6,120 bases of DNA, taken from the NCBI GenBank assembly GCA_016867955.1, contig VGIE01000151.1:1-6120 (forward strand), given 5' to 3'. This document shows, piece by piece, positions 1 to 5,680 of this stretch. The position numbers and the translations under genes are program-made. How positions within the stretch are numbered: position 1 is the stretch's first letter; each line of letters begins with the position of its first letter. Source of the stretch: Betaproteobacteria bacterium (GTDB lineage: Bacteria; Pseudomonadota; Gammaproteobacteria; Burkholderiales; SG8-39). The notes beneath the pieces were generated by a model. That model searched no databases and was not told the DNA's origin. It saw only the letters and a list, made by a program, of their open reading frames with translations.

Positions 1-407
1 ACTTCCTCGATGTTAACGCCGCCTTCGGAGCTGGCCATCAGGGTCACGCGCTGCGTGCTTCGGTCCACCACCATGCCGACATAGAACTCCTTCCTGATAT
101 CGACGCCTTCCTCGATCAGCAGGCGGCGCACTTTCTGTCCCGCGGGCCTGGTCTGGTGCGTCACCAGCTGCATGCCAAGAATCTGGCCCGACAGCGTCTT
201 CACCTCGTCGATCGATTTCGCCAGCTTGACGCCGCCGCCCTTGCCGCGGCCGCCGGCGTGGATCTGCGCCTTCACCACCCAGACCTTGCCGCCCAGCGAC
301 TGTGCCGCCCCGACGGCCTCGTCGGTCGAAAAGCACGGCACGCTGCGTGGCACCGTGACACCGTACTTCTTCAGAACCTCTTTCGCCTGATACTCGTGGA
401 TTTTCAT
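1..407 (-). CDS. sucC: Succinyl-CoA synthetase (ADP-forming) beta subunit, N-terminal part (runs off the left edge)
   Basis: The beta subunit of succinyl-CoA synthetase binds the nucleotide in the reversible TCA-cycle step succinyl-CoA + ADP + Pi to succinate + ATP + CoA, working with the alpha subunit SucD in the cytoplasm. Reading leftward from the ATG at 407-405, 135 codons are present and the frame stays open to the window edge; the full family protein is about 385-390 residues, so roughly one third is visible. The N-terminus MKIHEYQAKE is the family's standard start. The ATP-grasp nucleotide-binding stretch follows: VVKAQIHAGGRGKGGGVK around residues 44-61, with Lys46 and the GRGK loop at 53-56, then LLIEEGVDIRKEFYVG at 96-111 and SSEGG at 127-130. 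A purine-rich stretch (AAGGCGGGG, minus strand, about 412-420) precedes the ATG. sucD is expected just beyond the left edge. Identification is secure; only the truncation by the window limits it. Confidence 0.97.
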   Translation of the reverse strand, partial: MKIHEYQAKEVLKKYGVTVPRSVPCFSTDEAVGAAQSLGGKVWVVKAQIHAGGRGKGGGVKLAKSIDEVKTLSGQILGMQLVTHQTRPAGQKVRRLLIEEGVDIRKEFYVGMVVDRSTQRVTLMASSEGGVNIEE

Positions 408-506
408 CGTTCCCCGCCTTGAGAAAGCCCGAAGGCCATTGGACGCAGCGCTCGCATCGCTTGCGCTGGTCCGTCAGGGCCGGTACGGCGCCCGTTCTTT
501 TTCTTG

Positions 507-512
507 CGTCAA
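507..512 (-). promoter_or_regulatory. Possible -35 element for sucC
   Basis: The 152-bp gap between the DUF2889 gene and sucC holds TTGACG on the minus strand (plus-strand CGTCAA), a 5/6 match to the sigma70 -35 consensus. About 100 bp separate it from the sucC ATG. No convincing -10 hexamer lies 16-18 bases downstream, where the sequence is GC-rich (around GCCGTACC). It could be a weak or activator-dependent promoter giving sucC its own transcript, or a chance match; sucC may simply be read through from the gene upstream. I saw no terminator hairpin with a T run in this gap. Confidence 0.2.
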
Positions 513-559
513 TGTGCGCTCACGCCCGCCCGTCCCCGATTTCCCCGCATACTGGCATG

Positions 560-1147
560 TCAGGATTGCGGCTTGTCAGCCGTCTGGCCTGCGGCACCAT
601 CCATGTTCTTGTCGACATTCGCATACCACTCGGGATAATGCAGCTTCACCATCTCGCCGCCGGCCCGCAGGCCGACGCAACGGCCCACGGCGAAATTCGC
701 CTTGGCCGCGTCATACAGATGCGGCTGTGCCGACAGCAACTGGAAGGCGGCCGACGGCAGTTGCGTCAGCATCTCGGTGATGTGGGTACAGCCCTTGACG
801 CCGCCCATGCGCTCGAGTACCGCGCGGCGAAATCCTCTGCCCAGGTTGAGGCCGACCAGCTTGCCGTAGTCCGGCAGTGTCGAATCGCAATGCCCCCGGT
901 AGGGGATCGCCTCCGACGAGGCCGCAGCAGCGTGAATACTCATCTCGCGGTCGATGGTCACGCGGACGCGCATTTCATGGATCGGTTCGCCGGCTTCTCG
1001 CACGCAGCCATGAAGCGAAAAATGATGCGGCTTGACGTCGACGATATGCCCCTCGATGTCCCACAGGCCGTCTGCGCGCTCGTAACCCTGCAGAGAGAGG
1101 GTGCGGGTGTGCGAGAGCTTGCGTGGCGCGGGTTCGGGAAGCGGCAT
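560..1147 (-). CDS. DUF2889 family protein, function unknown
   Basis: This is a 195-residue cytoplasmic protein with no signal peptide or membrane segment. I recognise it as a DUF2889 protein from its opening, MPLPEPAPRKLSHTRTLSLQ followed by GYERADGLWDIEGHIVDVK (residues 21-39), and from the later GHCDSTLPDYGKLVGLNLGRG (residues 86-105). The family has no established biochemical function. The His/Asp/Glu-rich conserved segments (GLWDIEGH; HEMRVRVTIDREM at 57-69; YRGHCD at 83-88) look like a binding or active-site surface, but that is inference. The frame stays open upstream as far as 1762, antisense to glpK. I chose the ATG at 1147-1145 because the conserved family start falls there and the upstream residues look non-coding. 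No strong Shine-Dalgarno precedes it; a GTG twelve codons upstream (minus strand, near 1183) is an alternative start. It lies 152 bp upstream of sucC in the same direction, an arrangement I associate with Burkholderiales chromosomes. The C-terminal tail from about 179 is polar and probably disordered. Confidence 0.88.
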   Translation of the reverse strand: MPLPEPAPRKLSHTRTLSLQGYERADGLWDIEGHIVDVKPHHFSLHGCVREAGEPIHEMRVRVTIDREMSIHAAAASSEAIPYRGHCDSTLPDYGKLVGLNLGRGFRRAVLERMGGVKGCTHITEMLTQLPSAAFQLLSAQPHLYDAAKANFAVGRCVGLRAGGEMVKLHYPEWYANVDKNMDGAAGQTADKPQS

Positions 1148-1250
1148 GTAGGGCTGTCCGGGGCGACCTGAGCGCTCCGGATGCACGGCCCAGATTCCGG
1201 GGCATCCGGGCGCGATCAGTTGTTCAATGAGTGCCGTTGCAAATGCGAGA

Positions 1251-1256
1251 ATTTTA
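1251..1256 (-). promoter_or_regulatory. Candidate -10 element for the DUF2889 gene
   Basis: On the minus strand the sequence reads TTAAAATTCTCGCATTTGC, with TAAAAT (plus-strand ATTTTA) matching the sigma70 -10 consensus at 5 of 6 positions. It sits about 105 bp upstream of the chosen DUF2889 ATG, in the most AT-rich patch of the divergent gap. The hexamer 17 bases further upstream (CAGGTC) is a poor -35, so either the spacing differs or an activator is needed. Confidence 0.35.
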
Positions 1257-1276
1257 ACACACGGCCCGCGCCCGAC

Positions 1277-1288
1277 CTGATGCATCAG
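1277..1288. promoter_or_regulatory. 12-bp perfect palindrome in the divergent intergenic region
   Basis: CTGATGCATCAG is a perfect self-complementary 12-mer. It lies about 20 bases upstream of the candidate -10 of the DUF2889 gene, where a regulator would contact or cover the -35 region, and about 140 bp upstream of glpK. It has the size of a dimeric repressor half-site pair, but I do not recognise the regulator, and a 12-bp palindrome can arise by chance. Confidence 0.25.
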
Positions 1289-1415
1289 CCGCCGCTGATC
1301 GGCCCGCAGCCGCATGCCCGTACTGTGCCATTGCCGATTCCTGTTGCAGAATGGTGTAGCCAGCGCGTCGAGCGCCGCGAGAAGCCGACGCGGTACCAAC
1401 GCGGGACGACTGTCC

Positions 1416-1422
1416 GGAGGAG
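1416..1422 (+). promoter_or_regulatory. Ribosome binding site of glpK
   Basis: GGAGGAG lies 8 bases before the ATG at 1431. It decides the glpK start in favour of 1431 over the ATG at 1314, which is in frame but would add 39 residues unlike glycerol kinase. Confidence 0.85.
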
Positions 1423-1430
1423 CACCGCCA

Positions 1431-2930
1431 ATGAAATTTGTTCTTGCGCTCGACCAGGGCACCACCAGCTCGCGCGCCATCCTGTTCGACCGGCACGGCC
1501 GGGTGCGGACGGTGGCGCAGCGCGAGTTCCCGCAGCTCTTTCCGCAGCCCGGCTGGGTGGAGCACGATCCCGAGGACATCTGGCGCACGCAGCTCGCCTG
1601 CGCGCGGCGCGCGCTGCGGCTGGCGGAGGCCCGGCCCGCACAGATTGCCGCGATCGGCATAACCAACCAGCGCGAGACGACCATCGTGTGGCACCGCGCC
1701 ACCGGCAAGCCTGTGCACAATGCCATCGTCTGGCAGGACCGCCGCACCGCCGCCCGCTGCAAGGAGCTGCAGCGCGACGGTCATGCGGAACTGGTGCGCA
1801 GGCGCACGGGACTCGTGCTCGACCCGTATTTTTCCGCCACCAAGATCGCCTGGATCCTCGACAGCATTCCCGGCATGCGCCTGCATGCCGAGCGCGGCGA
1901 CCTCGCCTTTGGCATTGTGGACACCTGGCTCGCCTGGAACCTCTCCGGCGGCGTCCTGCATGTTACCGACCCAAGCAACGCCTCGCGTACCATGCTCTAC
2001 GACATCCATCGCGGCGACTGGGACGACGAGCTGCTGCGACTGTTCGACATTCCGCGTGCCATGCTGCCCGCCGTGCATCCCTCCTCGCATGCCTACGGCA
2101 GCACCAGCGCGGGGCTGTTCGGCGCGCCGATCCCCATCGGCGGCATCGCCGGCGACCAGCAGGCCGCCCTATTCGGCCAGGCCTGCGCGCCTGGCATGGC
2201 GAAGAACACCTACGGCACCGGCTGCTTCATGCTGCTCAACACCGGCGCTAGGGCGATCCGGTCCACGCGCGGCCTGGTCACCACCTGCGCCGCGCAGCCC
2301 GGACCGAAAGCGTCGGACCGCGAATACGCGCTCGAGGGCAGCGTGTTCATCGGTGGTGCGGTGGTGCAATGGCTGCGCGACGGGCTGCGCCTGATCCGCT
2401 CCTCCTCCGCCATCGAGGCGCTGGGGGCAAGGGTCGAAGACGGCGGCGATGTCTATGTCGTGCCGGCCTTCACCGGCCTGGGCGCGCCCTACTGGGACCC
2501 GCAAGCGCGCGGCACCATCATCGGACTCACGCGCGGCAGCGGCCGTGCGCACATCGCGCGCGCTGCCCTCGAAGCCATCGCCTTCCAGTCGGCCGAGCTG
2601 CTCGCCGCAATGCGCGAGGACGCGGGCATGACGCCGACCGAGCTGCGAGTCGACGGCGGCGCCTCAGCCAACGCCATGCTCATGCAGTTCCAGGCCGACA
2701 TCAGCGGCATTCCGGTGGCGCGACCACGCGTCACCGAATCCACCGCACTTGGCGCGGCCTGCCTCGCCGGCCTTGCGACCGGCATCTGGAAAAGCCGCGA
2801 AGACATCGCGCGACGCTGGAAGGCTGGAGCGCGCTTCGAGCCGCGCATGGCACCGCAGGAGGCTGCCAACCGGCTGGCGCGCTGGTGCGAGGCGGTGCAA
2901 CGGGCGCGGGGTTGGGCGCCATCCGGGTAA
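1431..2930 (+). CDS. glpK: Glycerol kinase
   Basis: GlpK phosphorylates glycerol with ATP to sn-glycerol 3-phosphate, the trapping step of glycerol uptake and catabolism, in the cytoplasm. The 499-residue length matches the family (about 500). It is an FGGY-family sugar kinase with two ASKHA-fold domains. Visible are the N-terminal phosphate loop LALDQGTTSSR (residues 5-15); TNQRETTIVW (78-87), whose Arg81 and Glu82 correspond to the glycerol-binding Arg/Glu pair; DPYFSATKIAWILDS (131-145) with Tyr133 and the first FGGY signature; GIAGDQQAALFGQ (238-250) with Asp242 as the catalytic base; NTYGTGCF (259-266); the second FGGY signature near 361-381; and the adenine-site loop DGGASANAM (408-416). 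The segment holding the fructose-1,6-bisphosphate-binding Arg in E. coli reads FGAPIPIGG here, so that allosteric site looks absent. No glpF, glpD or glp regulator is next to it. The start is set by a good Shine-Dalgarno. Confidence 0.97.
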   Translation: MKFVLALDQGTTSSRAILFDRHGRVRTVAQREFPQLFPQPGWVEHDPEDIWRTQLACARRALRLAEARPAQIAAIGITNQRETTIVWHRATGKPVHNAIVWQDRRTAARCKELQRDGHAELVRRRTGLVLDPYFSATKIAWILDSIPGMRLHAERGDLAFGIVDTWLAWNLSGGVLHVTDPSNASRTMLYDIHRGDWDDELLRLFDIPRAMLPAVHPSSHAYGSTSAGLFGAPIPIGGIAGDQQAALFGQACAPGMAKNTYGTGCFMLLNTGARAIRSTRGLVTTCAAQPGPKASDREYALEGSVFIGGAVVQWLRDGLRLIRSSSAIEALGARVEDGGDVYVVPAFTGLGAPYWDPQARGTIIGLTRGSGRAHIARAALEAIAFQSAELLAAMREDAGMTPTELRVDGGASANAMLMQFQADISGIPVARPRVTESTALGAACLAGLATGIWKSREDIARRWKAGARFEPRMAPQEAANRLARWCEAVQRARGWAPSG

Positions 2931-2974
2931 CGCACTGGCATTGCCCAGCATCTGCCACTGGCTTTTCCTGGCCA

Positions 2975-3030
2975 ATGTGCACCGCCAGGCCGGCTTGCAG
3001 TGCTCGTGAGGCAGGATGTGCGGTGCACAT
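2975..3030. repeat. Perfect 11-bp inverted repeat upstream of the binding-protein gene
   Basis: ATGTGCACCGC at 2975-2985 and its exact reverse complement GCGGTGCACAT at 3020-3030 are separated by 34 bases. Each arm contains the palindrome GTGCAC, centre-to-centre 46 bp apart. The right arm ends at the first base of the candidate -35 of the downstream promoter. The arrangement suggests a two-site operator read by a DNA-looping or tetrameric regulator, though the regulator is unknown. Confidence 0.45.
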
Positions 3031-3058
3031 GGACTTTCGATTGATCGGGTCTTACACT
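3030..3058 (+). promoter_or_regulatory. Candidate sigma70 promoter for the solute-binding protein gene
   Basis: TGGACT (3030-3035; 4 of 6 to TTGACA, keeping the G-A-C core) and TACACT (3053-3058; 4 of 6 to TATAAT, keeping the key TA and final T) are separated by exactly 17 bases. Transcription would start near 3065 and give a leader of about 90 nt that contains the hairpin at 3094-3122. The placement directly after the inverted repeat supports the idea, but the hexamers are only moderate matches. Confidence 0.35.
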
Positions 3059-3093
3059 GCGCCAGGAGGGAAAGCCCGACACTTTTCATCAGC

Positions 3094-3128
3094 GCCGGCC
3101 GCAGGGATCTACTGGGGCCGGTCGTTTT
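3094..3128 (+). terminator. Terminator-like hairpin in the leader of the binding-protein gene
   Basis: CCGGCC (3095-3100) pairs with GGCCGG (3116-3121), and inside it CAG (3102-3104) pairs with CTG (3112-3114) across a single G-G mismatch, leaving a 7-base loop GGATCTA. A G-T wobble (3094/3122) extends the base. The stem is followed by TCGTTTT (3122-3128), a short U tract. It could end glpK transcription, or act as an attenuator inside the 5' leader, since it stands about 26 bases before the Shine-Dalgarno. The T run is short, so termination efficiency would be partial at best. Confidence 0.45.
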
Positions 3129-3147
3129 CGGAAGTCCAACTCAATCC

Positions 3148-3154
3148 AGGAGGA
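3148..3154 (+). promoter_or_regulatory. Ribosome binding site of the solute-binding protein gene
   Basis: AGGAGGA is a near-perfect Shine-Dalgarno, followed by ACG and the ATG at 3158. It fixes the start there and implies strong translation, as is usual for periplasmic binding proteins. The same frame is open far upstream into glpK, but that extension is not coding. Confidence 0.85.
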
Positions 3155-3157
3155 ACG

Positions 3158-4228
3158 ATGAGACTCAGTATCCGGACATTACGCAGCGCACTGGCCGAGC
3201 TGGTCCCTGACCGCACCGGGGCCGCCGCATCCGCCGCGATAGCCGTGATCGTCACAGGGGCATTTGCCGGCAGCGCCATGGCGCAGGCCAACCTCGACGC
3301 GCTGATCAAGGCCGCAAAGGCGGAGGGCCAGGTGCTCTCGTACTGGGCGCCTGTTGAAACCGTCGCCAAACGCACCAGCGATGCGTTCACGGCCAAGTAC
3401 GGCATCAAGGCCGCCTTCATTCGCTTTCCCGGCGAGGGAAGCCTGCAGCGCTTTGCATCCGAGGCCGAGTCGGGCACCTACGCCGCCGACCTGATGTTCC
3501 TTTCCGGAACGAGTTCGTTTCGCTTCGCCCAGGAAGGCATCAATAAGGGCTGGATGGACCCCGTTGGCGGCGCGAATCTGCCTGTCGTGGCGAGCGGCGA
3601 ATTCCCGGCCAAGTTCAACCGTGGCGCCACGGCGCTTCTGCAGCTCCTGCCGTGGCAGATGACCTTCAACACCGACAAGATCAGGCCCGCCGATTTCCCG
3701 AAGGACTGGCCTGACTTGCTGAATCCGAAGTGGAAGGGGCAGATCCTGTTCGCCAATCCGCGTTGCTGCACCGTGTACCAGGAATTCTTCAAGATGATGC
3801 TCGACAAGTACGGGGAGAAATTCCTCTCTGATCTCGGCGCCCAGACAGGACGGCAATACCCGAGCGGCGTGCCTGCCGTGCAGGGTCTTGCAGCAGGCGA
3901 AGGCTGGATCACCCTGCCCACCGTGGTACCGCAGGTGCAGGCAGTCAGGGCAAAAGGAGCGCCGGTAGACAGCGTCATGCCCGCTTTCACCACCGGCATC
4001 GAATTGCACCTGCTGCTCACTGCACGCGGCAAGGCCAAGAATCCGAATGCGGCGCGCCTGTTCGCGAACTACGTCATGAGCCAGGAAGGAAACAAGGTGC
4101 TCAACGACGACCCTGGCGGGTTCTCCATGTATGACACGGCCAGGCTTCCGGCGCAGTACGTCCCCGCGGACACCGAAGCGACAAAGCAGAATGACCGGAT
4201 TGCCAAGCTGCTGGGCTTCCCCAAGTAG
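3158..4228 (+). CDS. ABC transporter periplasmic solute-binding protein (iron/spermidine-type, cluster not resolved)
   Basis: This 356-residue protein looks like the substrate-capturing component of an ABC importer, of the type annotated as Fe(3+)/polyamine/thiamine-like binding protein (SBP_bac_6/SBP_bac_8-related). An export signal is visible: basic N-terminus (MRLSIRTLR), hydrophobic core at about 22-38, and a probable cleavage site at A-M-A (40-42) before Gln43. The mature domain opens with NLDALIKAAKAEGQVLSYWA (45-64), typical of the first helix and strand of this fold. Other family-like segments are LNPKWKGQILFANPR (188-202), the glycine-rich hinge-side loop GLAAGEGW (243-250), and the C-terminal NAARLFANYVMSQEGNKVL (297-315). 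The paired tyrosines expected of FbpA-type iron binders are not evident, so iron is not supported; the ligand is unknown. No permease or ATPase gene is in the window. It is followed after 134 bp by a P450 gene in the same direction, so an organic ligand related to that pathway is plausible. The signal's n-region is unusually long and contains two acidic residues. Confidence 0.85.
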   Translation: MRLSIRTLRSALAELVPDRTGAAASAAIAVIVTGAFAGSAMAQANLDALIKAAKAEGQVLSYWAPVETVAKRTSDAFTAKYGIKAAFIRFPGEGSLQRFASEAESGTYAADLMFLSGTSSFRFAQEGINKGWMDPVGGANLPVVASGEFPAKFNRGATALLQLLPWQMTFNTDKIRPADFPKDWPDLLNPKWKGQILFANPRCCTVYQEFFKMMLDKYGEKFLSDLGAQTGRQYPSGVPAVQGLAAGEGWITLPTVVPQVQAVRAKGAPVDSVMPAFTTGIELHLLLTARGKAKNPNAARLFANYVMSQEGNKVLNDDPGGFSMYDTARLPAQYVPADTEATKQNDRIAKLLGFPK

Positions 4229-4353
4229 TCGCCGTTACCCCGGGCGCCGCGGGCGCAGGATGCCCGGAACAGGCGCGCGATCCGGTGCCCTGGCAAGGCA
4301 CGGATTGCCGCAGCCTGCGAAATGGCGCGGCATTACCTGATTCATCGCAGCAC

Positions 4354-4358
4354 AGGAA
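4354..4358 (+). promoter_or_regulatory. Ribosome binding site of the P450 gene
   Basis: AGGAA lies 4 bases before the ATG at 4363. It is moderate, but it is the only Shine-Dalgarno-like site near a candidate start. It favours 4363 over the in-frame ATG at 4285, which has no such site and would add 26 residues without P450 character. Confidence 0.6.
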
Positions 4359-4362
4359 CACA

Positions 4363-5670
4363 ATGCCCGAATCCGCACCCGAACAACGGTCCCGCAACAG
4401 CCTGGATGACAAGGCGCGCCAGCTGGCCGCCACGCTGCGCGTCGACGAATTCAACCCGTTCAGCGCCGAATTCGTGCAGTGCCCGTACCCGTTCTACGCG
4501 CGGCTCGTGAAGGAGGCGCCGGTATGGAAGGCGCCCATCCAGGGCTTCCACCTCATCACCGGCTATGAAGAGGTCATGGAAGCCTGCCGGCACCCGGAGA
4601 TCTTCTCCAGCGACTACCGCCACCTGTTCAACCGCAAGCCCGAGATCATGGCCATCCTGGCGCAGGGCGTGCCCGAGGTGCCGACGCTGGGCACGGGCGA
4701 CCCGCCCATGCACAAGCGCTACCGCGCCCTTCTTGCCAAGGCCTTCACGGCGCCCCGCGTCAACGCCATGGGCGACTACATCAACGCCACCATCACCGAA
4801 CTGATCGACGCCTTCATCGGCCGCGGCGAGGTCGAGCTGCACGAGGAGTTCGGCATGCCGCTGACCATGCAGATCACCGCCGACCAGCTCGGCGTGCCGC
4901 GCGCGGATTTCCGCAAGTTCCGCGAGTGGTCGGAGGCGCGCATCGTGCAGTTCAGCTTCATGGTGCCGCTGGAAGACGAGATCGCGGCCACGAAGAAGCG
5001 CCTCGATTTCCAGAAGTACTTTACCCAGCGCTTCGCCGAGAAGCAGGCCAACCCCACCAACGACATCATCTCGGTGCTGGCCACCGCCAAGCTCGAGGAC
5101 GACGCGGGCAAGGAGATGCGCGGGCTCACGCTCCCGGAGTTCCTGTCCACCGCCGAGCAACTGATGACTGCCGGCAACCTCACCACCACGCATGCCATCT
5201 GCGCCGGCATGGTGATGCTAATCGAGAACCCCGCGGTGCGAGAGGAAATCACCGCCGACCCGTCGAAGGTGAAACTCTTCGTGGAGGAAATGGTGCGCCT
5301 CGCCTCCCCCGGCCCCGGTTACTGGCGCGTGACCACGCAGGACGTGACCATGGCCGGCGTCACCATCCCCAAGGGCGCACCGGTTCACCTGCGCTTCGCG
5401 GCGGGAAACCGCGACACACGAATCTTCAAGGACCCCGACAGGCTCGACATCCATCGCGAGAACCTGTCCGCGCAGATGGCGTTCAGCCACGGTGAGCACT
5501 ACTGCGCCGGTGCGGTGCTGGCGAAGAAAGAGCTCGAGCTCGCCTTCAGGGCGCTGCTGTCGCGCCTCAGGAACGTGCGCTTCGCCCCCGGCAGGAACGA
5601 CTGGCTCAACATCCAGAGCTTCGCGGTACACGGGCTGAACCACCTCTATCTCGAGTTCGACCAGTCATGA
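4363..5670 (+). CDS. Cytochrome P450 (soluble bacterial type)
   Basis: This is a heme-thiolate monooxygenase that would insert one oxygen atom of O2 into an organic substrate, taking electrons from a ferredoxin/reductase pair. At 435 residues with no membrane anchor it is a soluble cytoplasmic class I-type enzyme. Motifs in order: the N-terminal proline-rich start (NPFSAEF, 31-37; PYPFYARL, 41-48); the C-helix region GDPPMHKRYRALLAKAF (112-128), whose His and Arg usually bind heme propionates; the I-helix oxygen-activation motif AGNLTT (270-275); the K-helix ExxR as E309-M-V-R312; the meander (FKDPDRLDIHREN, 355-367); and the heme loop FSHGEHYCAG (374-383), with Cys381 as the axial ligand. 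All essential residues are present, so it should be active. The substrate and CYP family cannot be assigned by eye. No ferredoxin or reductase lies in the window. The SDR gene starts 10 bases after its stop codon. Confidence 0.96.
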   Translation: MPESAPEQRSRNSLDDKARQLAATLRVDEFNPFSAEFVQCPYPFYARLVKEAPVWKAPIQGFHLITGYEEVMEACRHPEIFSSDYRHLFNRKPEIMAILAQGVPEVPTLGTGDPPMHKRYRALLAKAFTAPRVNAMGDYINATITELIDAFIGRGEVELHEEFGMPLTMQITADQLGVPRADFRKFREWSEARIVQFSFMVPLEDEIAATKKRLDFQKYFTQRFAEKQANPTNDIISVLATAKLEDDAGKEMRGLTLPEFLSTAEQLMTAGNLTTTHAICAGMVMLIENPAVREEITADPSKVKLFVEEMVRLASPGPGYWRVTTQDVTMAGVTIPKGAPVHLRFAAGNRDTRIFKDPDRLDIHRENLSAQMAFSHGEHYCAGAVLAKKELELAFRALLSRLRNVRFAPGRNDWLNIQSFAVHGLNHLYLEFDQS

Positions 5671-5680
5671 GCGGCAGGGC

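Noticed and set aside
1331..1359. TTGCCG with a downstream GTGTAG as a glpK promoter
   Set aside because: The -10 candidate lacks the conserved TA..T pattern; I could not place a convincing glpK promoter.
1148..1762. Upstream extension of the DUF2889 frame to 400 residues
   Set aside because: The extra part is antisense to glpK and low in family character; the conserved family start is at 1147.
1181..2251. 356-residue plus-strand frame overlapping the start of glpK
   Set aside because: It is a frame shadow rich in Arg and Ala; glycerol kinase in the adjacent frame has every family motif.
2967..2989. CCTGGC/GCCAGG stem after glpK as its terminator
   Set aside because: It is only 6 bp with an 11-base loop and no T run; the hairpin at 3094-3122 is a better candidate.
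3064..3070. AGGAGGG as the ribosome site of a small leader gene
   Set aside because: No ATG, GTG or TTG lies at a usable distance downstream.
2369..3157. Upstream extension of the binding-protein frame into glpK, giving 619 residues
   Set aside because: This would fuse an out-of-frame shadow of glpK to the signal peptide; the near-perfect Shine-Dalgarno and export signal set the start at 3158.
3179..4009. 276-residue minus-strand open frame opposite the binding protein
   Set aside because: It shows no family resemblance and overlaps a clearly recognisable plus-strand gene over its whole length.
4240..4304. Hairpins after the binding-protein stop (CCGGGC/GCCCGG at 4240-4267; GTGCC/GGCAC at 4285-4301) as a terminator
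   Set aside because: Neither is followed by a T run, and GC-rich DNA forms such stems by chance; read-through into the P450 gene remains plausible.
4342..5193. 283-residue minus-strand open frame opposite the P450
   Set aside because: It is composed of Gly/Ala/Arg/Leu-rich sequence typical of the antisense of a high-GC gene, with no recognisable domain; the sense P450 is certain.
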